Source: Fructobacillus apis
GTDB taxonomy: Bacteria; Bacillota; Bacilli; Lactobacillales; Lactobacillaceae
Direction of reading: 5' to 3'
Assembly: GCF_023893635.1 (NCBI RefSeq)
Contig: NZ_JAMWYK010000002.1
Location: 1-64,000, forward strand
Length of the DNA: 64,000 bases
Of the stretch, positions 10,293 through 19,407 are shown in pieces. How positions within the stretch are numbered: position 1 is the stretch's first letter; each line of letters starts with the position of its first letter. The position numbers and the translations under genes were made by a program. The notes below the pieces were generated by a model that made no database searches, had not been told where the DNA came from, and saw only the letters and a list, made by a program, of their open reading frames with translations.

Positions 10293-11528
10293 TCAGTTTC
10301 TCCTAAAAGGATTCCGTAAGAGTCGCTTGATATAACCGATTTCGTCATCGTTTAGCTGGTCGGAATCGTCTGCTTGTTCGTCTCGTTGGTAGTTATTGAT
10401 GACTTCTTCGTAAAAGTCAAAGACGCGGGCCTCAAATGTCTGCGCGTCCACGTTTTTCACAGCGTGCTGACGCACTGCCTCATCCTGCTCGGACAGCGGG
10501 CGCTTCAGGTAGCTGAGCATCGCATCTAAGAACTCGTCGTAGTCGTCGACCAACGTTCCAATCGCTGAATCCGTGACCAGCTGGTCGAGGTAAGGCGAGT
10601 GGATGGCAACGAAGGGACGGTTGCATGCGAGGGCTTCAATGAAAGTAAGCCCCTGTGTTTCGGAGTCCGATGAGGAGACGAAAACAGAAGCCAGCTTATA
10701 GTAGTTGGCTACTTCGTCGTGGTCAATCATCCCCGTGAAGATAATCGCGTCCTGCAATTCGAGGTCTTCAACCTGTTCTTGCAAGGACTTCTTGGCGGGA
10801 CCATCCCCTGCAATCAAGAGCTTGGCGTTTGGCACGTGTTCGAGCACTTCGGAAAAGGCCGAAATCGTCATGGCCACGTTCTTTTCGAAGGCCAGACGTC
10901 CCAGTGACAAGATCACGGGCGTGCCGGGTTCGATGTTGTACTTGGCGTGCAAATCAACGGAACCTTCGCCCAGTTCCTTCATAGCAACTCCGGTTGGGAT
11001 AACCGGGATTGGAATATCGTCAACGCCGTAGAAAAGGAGGCTTTCCTTCACGCGTTCGGATGGGGCAATCACCCCGTCCATGGACTTCAAATAAGCCTTC
11101 ACCAAGTGGGAGACTGCCGATGGCCGAAGGAGCATCCCCTTCGCCACGTAGTGCGTGTAGTCCTCGTACTGCGTGTGGTAAGTGTGGATGGCCGGAATCT
11201 TCAGGCGACGGGCCACGTACTTTCCAATCAAACCAAGTGAGAACTCAGTTTGCGTGTGGACGATGTCCAAGTCCAGTTCGCGGGCGATGTCAACGGCTTG
11301 AATCAAGCCACGGAAGGTCAACCGACGGTCCTTGAACCCGAAGTAAGGAAGGGAAGAAAAACGGTAGATGTTTTCTTCGTACTCGTCCTTGCCCACCTTG
11401 GGGTCAGTCGTTGTAAAAATATAAACCGAATGACCGGCTTCTTCTAAAGCGTCTTTTAAGGTTTGAATGGAGGTTGCAACACCAGAAACCTGCGGAAAAT
11501 AAGTATCCGTAAACAATCCAATTTTCAT
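10293..11528 (-). CDS. Glycosyltransferase (GT4), likely 1,2-diacylglycerol 3-alpha-glucosyltransferase
   Basis: A 411-residue enzyme starting MKIGLFTDTYFPQVSGVATSI, the hallmark N-terminus of monoglucosyl-diacylglycerol synthases of Firmicutes (BgsB/LafA/alMGS type). Other motifs are HTYHTQYEDYTHY, SLGRLAFEKN, and SDSETQGLTFIEALAC with the E-x7-E donor-binding pattern. It would transfer glucose from UDP-glucose to diacylglycerol, giving the first step of LTA anchor synthesis. It is the first gene of the operon: a good promoter lies just upstream, and the following gene begins 1 nt after its stop. Confidence 0.9.
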   Translation of the reverse strand: MKIGLFTDTYFPQVSGVATSIQTLKDALEEAGHSVYIFTTTDPKVGKDEYEENIYRFSSLPYFGFKDRRLTFRGLIQAVDIARELDLDIVHTQTEFSLGLIGKYVARRLKIPAIHTYHTQYEDYTHYVAKGMLLRPSAVSHLVKAYLKSMDGVIAPSERVKESLLFYGVDDIPIPVIPTGVAMKELGEGSVDLHAKYNIEPGTPVILSLGRLAFEKNVAMTISAFSEVLEHVPNAKLLIAGDGPAKKSLQEQVEDLELQDAIIFTGMIDHDEVANYYKLASVFVSSSDSETQGLTFIEALACNRPFVAIHSPYLDQLVTDSAIGTLVDDYDEFLDAMLSYLKRPLSEQDEAVRQHAVKNVDAQTFEARVFDFYEEVINNYQRDEQADDSDQLNDDEIGYIKRLLRNPFRRN

Positions 11529-11572
11529 GCTTGGCCCCCAAATTTAAAGTGATTTCTAAGCATAGTGCTATT

Positions 11573-11601
11573 ATTATACCATTTTACCAGGTAGCAGCCA
11601 A
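11573..11601 (-). promoter_or_regulatory. Promoter of the glycolipid/LTA operon
   Basis: Minus-strand TTGGCT (11596-11601), a 17-bp spacer with TGG just before the -10 (extended -10), and TATAAT (11573-11578). It lies 45 bp upstream of the first glucosyltransferase gene. Confidence 0.7.
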
Positions 11602-11632
11602 AAGGAACCACCGGGTTAACGGTGGTTCCTTT
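11601..11632 (-). terminator. Terminator after the ABC exporter pair
   Basis: A perfect 13-bp inverted repeat with a 6-nt loop (11601-11613 and 11620-11632), directly following the second ABC gene. It overlaps the -35 element of the next promoter by one base. Confidence 0.75.
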
Positions 11633-11638
11633 TCAGCC

Positions 11639-13411
11639 TTATTCAAATACCATTTGGTTGTAGTAGAGCTCGGAATAGAAGCCCTTTTGGTTCAAGAGCT
11701 CCTGGTGGCTTCCCTGCTCGATGACTTGACCGTCCTTCAGCACAACGATAACGTCGGCCGAAAGAATGGTCTTCAGGCGGTGGGCAATGACAAAGGACGT
11801 GCGGTCCTTCATCACGTTTTCCATGGCAGCCTGAATCTTTTCCTCGGTCACCGTGTCAACGTTGGCCGTGGCCTCGTCCAAAATCAACAAATCAGGATTC
11901 GTCAAAATCGTTCGCGCAATCGAAAGCAGCTGCTTTTGACCGGTTGAGAACAAATTGTCCGCGCCAGTGACTTTGGTCTGGTAACCGTCCTTCAAAGAAA
12001 CGATGAAGTCGTGGATGTTCGCCTGCTTAGCGGCGGCCTCCACTTCCTCTTGGGTCGCGTCCGGCTTTCCGTAGGCAATGTTTTCAAAAATCGTCTTCGA
12101 GAAGATGACGGATTCCTGCAGAACGATTCCGACGTGGTCACGAAGGCTCTGGAGGGTAAAGTCGGCCAGGGGCCGGCCGTCATACAACACCTTTCCGCCG
12201 TTCAAGTCGTAGAAGCGGTTGAGCAAGTTCATGACGGTCGTCTTACCGGAACCAGTTGGTCCGACAAGGGCGACCATCTGCCCCTTCTTCACATCGATGG
12301 ACACGTCCTTCAAGATTGGGCGGTCAGGTTGGTAGGCGAAGTCCACGTGCTGCAGTTGCACGCCCTCTTCCAACGGACCGGCTTCAACAGAACCCGTGTC
12401 CACTTCGTTGTCCTTTTCCAAGACGTCCGTAATCCGGTTGGCACCGGTCACCGCCAGCTGCAAAGGATTGTAGATGGCCGTGATTTGGGAGATGGGTTGG
12501 AAGTACTGCTGGGAGTAGGTCACGAAGACAACAACCAAGGCAAGTCCGCTGGCCTTGTCCATGCCGTTGTGCAAGACGAGCCATGATCCGAAGAAGATAA
12601 CAATGGCCAGGTTCAACAGGGAGAAGCCCTGCATCAAAGGTGAAAGCAATCCGGAGTAGAACTGCCCCTTCTGCGTGGCAGCCCGCACCTTGGCGTTGTA
12701 TGGCTTGAAGGTCTCGATGGATTCCTGCTGGCGGCCTTCGGCGAGCAACACCGCCTGGCCGGCCAACTGCTCGTTGATGTAACCGTTCAGTTCACCCGTG
12801 GCGGCCTGCTGGATTTCAATTTGCTTGCGGGCCTTCTTCATGATGAAGAGTGCCACAAGGATGGCGACCGGTGACAGGGCCATCGTCACGAGGGCCATCA
12901 TCACCGACTTTGACAGCATCATCCAAATGATGCCGAGGAACAAAAGTCCCTGGGAGAAAATCTGGAAGACCCCCTGGTTCATCGCGTTAAAGACGTTGTC
13001 CAAATCGGAGGTGAACAGTGACAGAATTTTTCCGTCCTGGTGCTTGTCGAAGTAAGCAACCGGCAGCTTTTGGAGCTTGCCGAAGAGTCCGCGGCGCATG
13101 CTGCCGACGGATTCGGACGAAATCTTCGACGTGATGAAACCGGAAACCACGAGCCCGAATTCGGACAGGAGGTAGAAGGCCCCCATCCCGAGTATGGCAT
13201 GGTAGAAGTCCGTCAAAGAGGCGCTCTTCCCCGGCGTGAACGAATCGGTCACGTAGTGGGCCAGGCCGGAGATGGCGTCTCCCAAATAAAGGGGCGCCTT
13301 AATCTGGGCGTAGGTCCCAATGGCCGTCATCGCCATGGCGATGAGCAGGCCGCGCCAGAAAGGCTTCAGGTAGGTCAAAAAGTAGACAATGGCTTTTTTC
13401 AACTTAGTCAT
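11639..13411 (-). CDS. Heterodimeric ABC exporter, subunit with the consensus ATPase (LmrD-like)
   Basis: A 590-residue half-transporter: six membrane segments, then a nucleotide-binding domain with Walker A GPTGSGKTT and Walker B LLILDEATANVD carrying the catalytic Glu. The ABC signature is aberrant (STGQKQ in place of SGGQ). This combination matches the LmrD/BmrD side of heterodimeric multidrug exporters. The ATG at 13411 has AGGAGG upstream; the longer frame from 13441 has no such site. It overlaps the end of the partner gene by 8 bp, so the two are translated together. Confidence 0.9.
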   Translation of the reverse strand: MTKLKKAIVYFLTYLKPFWRGLLIAMAMTAIGTYAQIKAPLYLGDAISGLAHYVTDSFTPGKSASLTDFYHAILGMGAFYLLSEFGLVVSGFITSKISSESVGSMRRGLFGKLQKLPVAYFDKHQDGKILSLFTSDLDNVFNAMNQGVFQIFSQGLLFLGIIWMMLSKSVMMALVTMALSPVAILVALFIMKKARKQIEIQQAATGELNGYINEQLAGQAVLLAEGRQQESIETFKPYNAKVRAATQKGQFYSGLLSPLMQGFSLLNLAIVIFFGSWLVLHNGMDKASGLALVVVFVTYSQQYFQPISQITAIYNPLQLAVTGANRITDVLEKDNEVDTGSVEAGPLEEGVQLQHVDFAYQPDRPILKDVSIDVKKGQMVALVGPTGSGKTTVMNLLNRFYDLNGGKVLYDGRPLADFTLQSLRDHVGIVLQESVIFSKTIFENIAYGKPDATQEEVEAAAKQANIHDFIVSLKDGYQTKVTGADNLFSTGQKQLLSIARTILTNPDLLILDEATANVDTVTEEKIQAAMENVMKDRTSFVIAHRLKTILSADVIVVLKDGQVIEQGSHQELLNQKGFYSELYYNQMVFE

Positions 13412-15194
13412 GCTTTGCCTCCTTTCCCTTCTGGCTTTCAAAAATTTCTTGGTAGAGTGCGCTGTTTGTTAAGAGTTCCTGGTGCGTTCCCTGACCGACC
13501 ACGCGACCCTCATCCAAGACGAGAATCTGATCGGCGTGAATGATGGACGCAATCTTTTCGGCGATGATAACCTTGGTCGTCTGACCGTAGTCGGCTTCCA
13601 AGATGTCCTGCACGCGCTTTTCGGAGCGGGCGTCGAGCGCTGAGGTCGAGTCATCCAAGATGAGCAGGCGCGGCTTTTTCACGAGCGCGCGGGCGAGCGA
13701 CAAACGTTGCTTCTGCCCACCGGACAGGTTGGCGGAGCGTTCGGAAATTTCGTGGTCGAGTCCGTCGTCGTACTGGCTGACAAAGTCGGCCGCTTGGGCG
13801 GCCGTCACCGCGTCCATAATCTCTGCGTCGGAGGCGTCGGCCTTTCCCATCTGAATGTTCTTGCGGATGGTTCCCGAGAACAAGACGGGCTTTTGCATCA
13901 CAATTGATACGTGCTGGCGCCAGTCGTCCTTGCCCAGGTTGTTGATATCTTGACCATCCACGGAGACTTGTCCACGGGTGGCTTGGTAGAGTCGGGCCAA
14001 GACGAGGGCCAAAGTCGACTTACCGGAACCGGTGGAGCCGACAACCCCGAGCGTTTGGCCGGCGGCCAGGTCGAAGGAGATGTCGGTCAACGTGTTTTCG
14101 TCAGCGTCAGCGTAGGCGAAGTCGAGGCCTGAAACAGAGAGGCCTTGGGCGAGGAAGTCGCCAGAAGCCACGTCTTTTGAAACGTCGGCGTTGGTACCTT
14201 GGTGGACGGCTTCGGAAGCGGCCGCCTGGTCGCTTTGGACTGGGGCATCTTCTTCCGTTTTTTCAGCCAAAACAGCGCCGATTCGCTTCAGAGAAACGAA
14301 ACCACGGGAGGTGATGGTTGAAATCATCCCCATCATCATGAGGCCAAACAGAATCTGGTTCAGGTAGGTGATGAAGGGCGTGATTTTCGCGAGCTGGTCC
14401 GGATTCTTGACCACCGTGCCGGAAATCATGAGGAGTGCCAGCATGATGGCGGCGTATGAAATCAGCATGAAGATTGGGAACATCAGGTTGAAGAGGTAGC
14501 CAATCTTCTGGTTCACGTCGGTCAGTTCTTGCGTGTTATCGGAAAAGCCCTTTTCTTCGGCTGCTTCCTGATTGAAGGACTTCACGACGCGCACACCGGC
14601 CAGGTTTTCCTGGGCCAGCGTGTTGTTCTGGTCGATCAGGCTCTGAATCTTCTGGAAGGACTTGCCCATGATGGAAAAGATGCGACCGGAAGAAGCGATG
14701 ATCAAGACGATCATCAAAAGCACAACCCACCAGAGGCTTGGAATCGTCCAGATGGACAAGACGATGGCACCAATCAAGAGGATGGGAACGCGGAGCACCA
14801 TTTGGAGCACCTGCATGACCAGCTGTTGCACCTGGTTCACGTCGTTGGTCAAGCGGACCACGAGGTTGGCGGAGGTGTAGGATTGCACCTGTTCCAGTGA
14901 GAAGGCCTGAATCTTTTCGTATTCAGCGGCACGGATATCAGCGGCCACCGCCTGGGAAACCCGCGAGGAGAAGTATGTTCCGGAGATTCCGGCAACCATC
15001 CCGAGCAAAGCGAGCCCGAGCAGGAAGATGCCGTTTGAAAGCACCACGTCGCTGTCATCCTTGATGATGGCTTCCATGATCTTGCTTAAAAACTGGGGTT
15101 GCAGCAAAGAAGCCAAGGCCATCGTCACGACGGACAAGGCGGCCAGCGTGGCTTTCTTCCAGTAGGGTTTGATATAGGTAATGAGTAGAGACAT
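13404..15194 (-). CDS. Heterodimeric ABC exporter, subunit with degenerate ATPase site (LmrC-like)
   Basis: A 596-residue half-transporter with six membrane segments and a nucleotide-binding domain: Walker A GSTGSGKST, a canonical LSGGQKQR signature, and Walker B LLILDDSTSALD in which the catalytic Glu is Asp. The degenerate site here complements the non-canonical signature in the partner, exactly the asymmetry of LmrCD/BmrCD exporters. Between the halves is a low-complexity acidic/Ala insert (about residues 330-355). ATG 15194 is preceded by CTGGAGAAA. The substrate is unknown; multidrug or lipid-like compounds are plausible from the family. Confidence 0.9.
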   Translation of the reverse strand: MSLLITYIKPYWKKATLAALSVVTMALASLLQPQFLSKIMEAIIKDDSDVVLSNGIFLLGLALLGMVAGISGTYFSSRVSQAVAADIRAAEYEKIQAFSLEQVQSYTSANLVVRLTNDVNQVQQLVMQVLQMVLRVPILLIGAIVLSIWTIPSLWWVVLLMIVLIIASSGRIFSIMGKSFQKIQSLIDQNNTLAQENLAGVRVVKSFNQEAAEEKGFSDNTQELTDVNQKIGYLFNLMFPIFMLISYAAIMLALLMISGTVVKNPDQLAKITPFITYLNQILFGLMMMGMISTITSRGFVSLKRIGAVLAEKTEEDAPVQSDQAAASEAVHQGTNADVSKDVASGDFLAQGLSVSGLDFAYADADENTLTDISFDLAAGQTLGVVGSTGSGKSTLALVLARLYQATRGQVSVDGQDINNLGKDDWRQHVSIVMQKPVLFSGTIRKNIQMGKADASDAEIMDAVTAAQAADFVSQYDDGLDHEISERSANLSGGQKQRLSLARALVKKPRLLILDDSTSALDARSEKRVQDILEADYGQTTKVIIAEKIASIIHADQILVLDEGRVVGQGTHQELLTNSALYQEIFESQKGKEAKHD

Positions 15195-15264
15195 AATGAT
15201 TTTCTCCAGTAAAATGGCAGAATTTTTATCGGCTGGTGTTTGCATCAGTCGTTTTTATCAGTAC

Positions 15265-15270
15265 AGTATA
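15265..15270 (-). promoter_or_regulatory. Putative -10 of the ABC exporter operon
   Basis: Minus-strand TATACT about 70 nt upstream of the LmrC-like start; no good -35. The region 15195-15434 (240 bp) holds no gene. It also contains a weak AGACA/TGTCT hairpin followed by seven T at about 15307-15340. Confidence 0.35.
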
Positions 15271-15402
15271 ACGCCTCAGAATAAAAATGAAAGGATAAAT
15301 TAGCCAAAAAAAGAGACAATTTTGGCGCTCTGTGTCTTATTGAAATCGCGGGGGCGTTCATCAAACTTTGGACCGCTCCCCGTTGCCTTCTTAAAAGCAA
15401 AC

Positions 15403-15426
15403 AAAAAAGGCCCGCCAGAGCGGACC
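15403..15426 (-). terminator. Terminator of yajC
   Basis: A 7-bp GC-rich stem (15409-15415 with 15420-15426) followed on the minus strand by six T (15403-15408). Confidence 0.8.
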
Positions 15427-15434
15427 AGAAAGAC

Positions 15435-15746
15435 TTAGTCTTCCTTCTTTTCTTCTTCAGTTGATGCAGCTTCGGCAGCTGGCTTAGCAGCGTCCGCGTT
15501 CTTTACGGAACGGATGGCTTGCATATCGAAAGTCAAGATGACACCTTCGCAGTTCAAATCAACCGTCTTGGCTTCTTCGTTCACCGCGTCGATCTTGGCG
15601 TGGAGACCACCGATGGTCACAACGTCAGATCCCTTTTGCATTTGGCTGCGCATTTCAGCTTGGCGTGCTTGTTGCTTCTTTTGCGTGCGCGTCATCCAGA
15701 AAACCATCACGATAACGATGATAATTGGCAATAGAATGTTTTGCAT
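15435..15746 (-). CDS. yajC: YajC, preprotein translocase accessory subunit
   Basis: A 103-residue protein with one N-terminal membrane segment (about 4-18) followed by TRTQKKQQARQAEMRSQMQKGSDVVTIGG split around the typical YajC core (basic tract, then G-D-x-V-x-T-x-G-G). The acidic Ala/Glu-rich tail (AAEAASTEEEKKED) is common in lactobacilli. It associates with SecDF in the Sec holotranslocon. The gene follows tgt, the classical neighbour order. Confidence 0.93.
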   Translation of the reverse strand: MQNILLPIIIVIVMVFWMTRTQKKQQARQAEMRSQMQKGSDVVTIGGLHAKIDAVNEEAKTVDLNCEGVILTFDMQAIRSVKNADAAKPAAEAASTEEEKKED

Positions 15747-15789
15747 GAGTGTACTTCCTTCTTTTTCGTTTTAACTATTGTAACAGATT

Positions 15790-17007
15790 TTAAAAAAGTC
15801 GAGCGTCCTTTTTATTATATCCGTAGTCCTCTAGGACCTGCTTTCGGAATTCGAGCAGGCGGTCTTCTTCAATCGCCTTACGCATTTCTTCCATTAAGTT
15901 CAACAGATAGCGCAGGTTGTGCTCGGACGCGATTTGCGCCCCGAGACGCTCGTTGGCGTTAAAGAGGTGGTGCAAGTAAGACTTGGACAGGTTTTGGTAA
16001 GGACTGTACCCCGGCACGTCGTACCGGGCACGGTTCCCGAACTGTTCTGTCCGGATTGGGTTGTCCGAGTAGTAGGACAAATCCGGATCGATTGGCGAGA
16101 AGTCTTCCTTGTACTTGGAATTCTTAATCACGACCCGACCGTGCTTGGTCATGAGCGTTCCCTTGCGGGCAATTCGCGTTGGCAGCACGCAGTCGAACAT
16201 GTCGATTCCGCGAATGACGGAGTCAATCAAGGAGTCCGGTGCCGCAACCCCCATCAGGTAGCGGGGCTTGTCTTCCGGCAGGAGTGGGACGGTAAAGTCC
16301 AACACGCGGTTCATTTCTTTCTTCGACTCCCCAACGGACAAACCACCGACCGCATAGCCGGGCAGGTCCATCTTCACGAGCTCGTTGGCCGATTCGGTCC
16401 GCAAGTCACGGAAGCCGGCTCCCTGAACGATACCAAAGAGCGCCTGGGTATCCGTCTTCTTGTGGTAGTCCTTAGCACGCTTGGCCCAACGAAGGGAGCG
16501 TTGCATCGACTCCTTCACGTAGTCGTAGGTCTCAAAGTATGGAATCGCCTCGTCCAGCTGCATCATGATGTCCGAACCGAGGTTGTTTTGAATGCGCATG
16601 GCCACTTCGGGTGACAAAAACATCTTATCCCCGTTCACGTGGTTTTTAAAGGTCGCCCCGTCCTCGGTCAGCTTACGTGCCTTGGCCAAGGAGAAGACCT
16701 GGAAGCCACCGGAATCCGTTAGGATGGCCTGGTCCCAGCCCATGTACTTGTGGAGCCCGCCGGCCTTGGCAATGAGTTCGTCACCGGGCCGCACCCACAA
16801 ATGGTAGGTGTTGGCCAGGATGAACTGGGAACCGATTTCCTTCAGGGTCTTGTTGTCGACACCCTTGACCGCCCCCTGGGTTCCAACGGGCATGAACATT
16901 GGCGTCTCAAAGGTCCCATGCGGCGTGTGAATCCGCCCACGACGGGCGCCGGTGTCCTTTTCCGTATGCAAATGTTCGTACCAAACGGCTGGTTTTTTCT
17001 GGTTCAT
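15790..17007 (-). CDS. tgt: tRNA-guanine transglycosylase (queuine/preQ1 insertion)
   Basis: Exchanges G34 of GUN-anticodon tRNAs for preQ1. The 405-residue product carries the family motifs [13 protein letters not shown] with the catalytic Asp, GAGFRDLR in the GGxxxLR-like position, [11 protein letters not shown], and the second Asp region [11 protein letters not shown]. The expected CxCxxC zinc site is not evident: the corresponding region reads [11 protein letters not shown], with no cysteines. That is a departure from canonical bacterial Tgt, also seen in some lactobacilli as far as I recall. Start at ATG 17007 (MNQKKPAVW); an upstream in-frame start at 17079 is less likely. A TGn-extended TATACT -10 lies at 17038-17043. 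Confidence 0.93.
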   Translation of the reverse strand: MNQKKPAVWYEHLHTEKDTGARRGRIHTPHGTFETPMFMPVGTQGAVKGVDNKTLKEIGSQFILANTYHLWVRPGDELIAKAGGLHKYMGWDQAILTDSGGFQVFSLAKARKLTEDGATFKNHVNGDKMFLSPEVAMRIQNNLGSDIMMQLDEAIPYFETYDYVKESMQRSLRWAKRAKDYHKKTDTQALFGIVQGAGFRDLRTESANELVKMDLPGYAVGGLSVGESKKEMNRVLDFTVPLLPEDKPRYLMGVAAPDSLIDSVIRGIDMFDCVLPTRIARKGTLMTKHGRVVIKNSKYKEDFSPIDPDLSYYSDNPIRTEQFGNRARYDVPGYSPYQNLSKSYLHHLFNANERLGAQIASEHNLRYLLNLMEEMRKAIEEDRLLEFRKQVLEDYGYNKKDARLF

Positions 17008-17037
17008 AAAGCACCTACTCGAATTTTTTCTACTAAT

Positions 17038-17043
17038 AGTATA
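17038..17043 (-). promoter_or_regulatory. Extended -10 promoter of tgt
   Basis: Minus-strand TGTTATACT (TGn-extended -10), 31 nt upstream of the tgt ATG. No clear -35. Confidence 0.45.
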
Positions 17044-17130
17044 ACATGCTGGGCGCTTTACTCTGCGTTGATCAACCAATGCAGCGCCCCCGCCTTTGAC
17101 TTTTATAGGCGTAAAGTTCTTTTAATTGTA

Positions 17131-17159
17131 TTGAAAGTCAAACCCGTCCGCGTTATGAT
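17131..17159 (+). promoter_or_regulatory. Promoter of the Nudix gene
   Basis: TTGAAA (17131-17136), a 17-bp spacer, and TATGAT (17154-17159), 34 nt upstream of the ATG. Confidence 0.75.
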
Positions 17160-17193
17160 AACCCCAGTTAAAACGATTGGAAAGAAGGCCATC

Positions 17194-17703
17194 ATGGAAC
17201 AAAATTACATCGCACGCATGCGTGCCAAAGTCGGACACGAAGGCATGATCTTCAACTCCGCATTCGGGGTGCTTTTCAACGAAGACCGCACGGAAATCCT
17301 CCTGGAAAAGCGCGGCGACTCCGAAGTCGGTTACGGTTTCCCCGGCGGTTTCCTGGAATACGGGGACTCCCCAATGCAGGCCGTGGTCCGCGAGTTCAAG
17401 GAAGAAACGAACTTGGACGTCGAAGTGGTTCGCTTGCTTGGAATCGCCACACACGTGAACCCCAAGAACTCATGGGGTGACGCGCAGGAAACGATTTCAA
17501 TGGGCTTTGAGGTCAAGTTGAAGGACGGCGAAGACGTCAAGAACATGAAGGCCGACGGCACCGAAACGCTTTCCTGCGAATTCTTGCCGGTCAACCCCCG
17601 TCCGAAGATGTTCGTGCCCGCCGCACAGAACACGCTCGAACGCGTCCTCACGGAAAACGAAGAATCCGACCGTCCTTGGTTGCGCGAACCAAAGAAGGGT
17701 TAA
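17194..17703 (+). CDS. Nudix hydrolase
   Basis: A 169-residue pyrophosphohydrolase-fold protein. The Nudix box reads G-F-L-E-Y-G-D-x7-REFKEET, so the first Glu of the G-x5-E-x7-REUxEE consensus is Asp, a conservative substitution. Substrate cannot be told from sequence; the family cleaves nucleoside diphosphates linked to X. The ATG at 17194 is 34 nt from a strong promoter and has GGAAAGAAGG upstream; the much longer upstream frame reads antisense through tgt and is rejected. It is monocistronic: followed by a T-rich terminator. Confidence 0.88.
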   Translation: MEQNYIARMRAKVGHEGMIFNSAFGVLFNEDRTEILLEKRGDSEVGYGFPGGFLEYGDSPMQAVVREFKEETNLDVEVVRLLGIATHVNPKNSWGDAQETISMGFEVKLKDGEDVKNMKADGTETLSCEFLPVNPRPKMFVPAAQNTLERVLTENEESDRPWLREPKKG

Positions 17704-17710
17704 TCAAAAG

Positions 17711-17731
17711 CTCCCAGTTGGGGGTTTTTTT
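17711..17731 (+). terminator. Terminator of the Nudix gene
   Basis: A short CTCCC/GGGGG stem with a 4-nt loop followed by seven T. Confidence 0.6.
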
Positions 17732-17883
17732 ATTGTCCTCACTCAAGGCAGGCCTCTTTCATAAGAGTGGCTTGCCCCTCTTTGGTCGATTCCCGCATCC
17801 CTTTGACCTTTATTTCAGACAAAAACGTGCTAGACTGAATAGGTCGGCCTCTTTGGCCAAGTCTTTTTTTGAGGAGTATGGAA

Positions 17884-18624
17884 ATGGATATCATCTTTTA
17901 CGGCTTTCTGATTGGCTGTTTTGTGACCCTGATTGGTGGCGGTGGTGCCACCTTCTACCTGGGTGTGTTGACGGCCACGATGGGCATGTCAACGAAAATG
18001 GCGGTGCCAACGTCATTGTTCATCGCCGTCTTCGCCCTCTTCTCTGGTTTCATGACCCAGTTGAAGTTGAAGAACGTGAACTTTAAAATCGGTAACCGCC
18101 TGATTTTGGCTGCGCTGCCCGGAATCGTCATCGGAACCTACGTGGGGCAATTCATCCCCACCCGCATCTACCAGCTCATGGTGGGAACTCTCTTGACGGT
18201 GATGGGAATCATCGTCTTGGTAAAGAAGATTCGCGGCAAGAAGCAAATCGAAAAAGTCGACGAGAATTCGAAGGTCGCCTTGGGCTTCGGTTTCTTATCC
18301 GGATTGATGGTCGGTTTCGGTGGTCTCTCGGGCGGATCCGCAACCGTTGCTGGTCTCTCCATTATCGGGATGCCCGCCATCAAGGTTTCTGGAACGACGA
18401 CCTACATCCTCTGGGTGCTCGCGGTCGTTGGACTCGGAAGTCACCTCGTGGCTGGCTCACCAATCTCTTATTCGGCCGGCCTGTTCTTGATGATCGGTGG
18501 TATCATCGGTTCCATCCTGACACCACTCGTGATGCGCCTCTTTGACCCAAAGAAGTTTAACAAGTTCCTCGGCATCCTGATGGGTCTCGTGATTATCTAC
18601 TTCGGTCTGAACTTGATCTTCTAA
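17884..18624 (+). CDS. TauE/SafE-family membrane transporter
   Basis: A 246-residue polytopic protein with about eight membrane segments in two repeats. It shows the family glycine-rich signatures: FVTLIGGGGATFYLG near the N-terminus and GLMVGFGGLSGGSATVAG at the start of the second half. Relatives export or import organosulfonates, sulfite or other small anions; the substrate here is unknown. I use ATG 17884, which lies 7 nt after GAGGAG; the ATG at 17878 is too close to that site. Confidence 0.85.
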   Translation: MDIIFYGFLIGCFVTLIGGGGATFYLGVLTATMGMSTKMAVPTSLFIAVFALFSGFMTQLKLKNVNFKIGNRLILAALPGIVIGTYVGQFIPTRIYQLMVGTLLTVMGIIVLVKKIRGKKQIEKVDENSKVALGFGFLSGLMVGFGGLSGGSATVAGLSIIGMPAIKVSGTTTYILWVLAVVGLGSHLVAGSPISYSAGLFLMIGGIIGSILTPLVMRLFDPKKFNKFLGILMGLVIIYFGLNLIF

Positions 18625-18641
18625 TTGAAATGAATAAAAGC

Positions 18642-18670
18642 CCAGCGCCCGTTTGGGTGCTGGCCTTTTT
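18642..18670 (+). terminator. Terminator of the TauE-family gene
   Basis: A 9-bp stem with one G-T pair (18642-18650 with 18655-18663) followed by CCTTTTT. Confidence 0.75.
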
Positions 18671-18682
18671 CTTTAGAAAAAC

Positions 18683-18725
18683 AAAAAGCAGGTCCGCTTC
18701 CGAAATGGAAGTGAGCCTGCTTTTA
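18683..18725 (-). terminator. Terminator of the small membrane-protein pair
   Basis: A 15-bp imperfect stem (18687-18701 with 18707-18721) flanked by A5 on the left and T4 on the right; serves the minus-strand genes that end at 18755. Confidence 0.7.
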
Positions 18726-18754
18726 TTATTAGGCACGTACTACTCATCGCAGCA

Positions 18755-19384
18755 CTATTCGTGAACGTAGAAATTAACATGGGAGAACATGTATTGTTTG
18801 AAGGATGATTGATTGAATCTTATCTTTTTATGAATCCCTTGAATTAAGTTCATAAGGTAAGCAGACTCACCATTGGAATTCAACTCATTCTTGTCGGTGT
18901 TCAACGCAATGAGCGTGTTCTTTTGAGAGAGATCAACGATGATGATTTGATAACCATCATCCGTTTCAATACATCCCCAAACCCAGTATTGAGGCTTGTT
19001 TGAGAACAAGCCCTGGATAATGTTTTGCTTCGGTAGCGCTATTTGATGCTGCTTAAGCCACTGACTGGTTGAAGCAAAATCATTCACAGTGATTATTTTT
19101 GGAACCACCTGATATTGAACAGACGCATTAAAGGCATTCACCCGTTTGATATTGACCAAGAATAAGTAATTGGCCATTAAGACGAGTAACGTCCCAAACA
19201 CGAAGACAGCATCCACTTGGTTCTGGACTGCCAATGAACTCAACAATAAAACAAACACCACATCAAACAGGCCAAAGGCGATTTGAAAGTAAATCAAGTT
19301 TCGTTGATTTCGAGCTTGTTTAGCTAATAGTCCCTGCGTTATGTCGATGATTCGCTCCAATGACTTCTCCCCCTTTTGCCACAT
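18755..19384 (-). CDS. Unknown membrane-anchored protein with two membrane segments
   Basis: I do not recognise the family. The 209-residue product has a basic N-terminus, two hydrophobic segments (about 32-51 and 58-77), then a soluble domain of about 130 residues containing VWGCIETDDGYQIIIVDLS. It is AT-richer than its neighbours, a possible sign of acquisition. The ATG at 19384 has AGGGAAA upstream. It follows the RGG-rich gene by 23 bp with no terminator between, so the two probably share a transcript. Confidence 0.7.
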   Translation of the reverse strand: MWQKGEKSLERIIDITQGLLAKQARNQRNLIYFQIAFGLFDVVFVLLLSSLAVQNQVDAVFVFGTLLVLMANYLFLVNIKRVNAFNASVQYQVVPKIITVNDFASTSQWLKQHQIALPKQNIIQGLFSNKPQYWVWGCIETDDGYQIIIVDLSQKNTLIALNTDKNELNSNGESAYLMNLIQGIHKKIRFNQSSFKQYMFSHVNFYVHE

Positions 19385-19407
19385 TTTGTTAGCGATTTCC
19401 CTGTTTC

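Noticed and set aside
16750-17193. 148-residue N-terminal extension of the Nudix frame
   Set aside because: It runs antisense through tgt; a strong promoter and ribosome site support the ATG at 17194.
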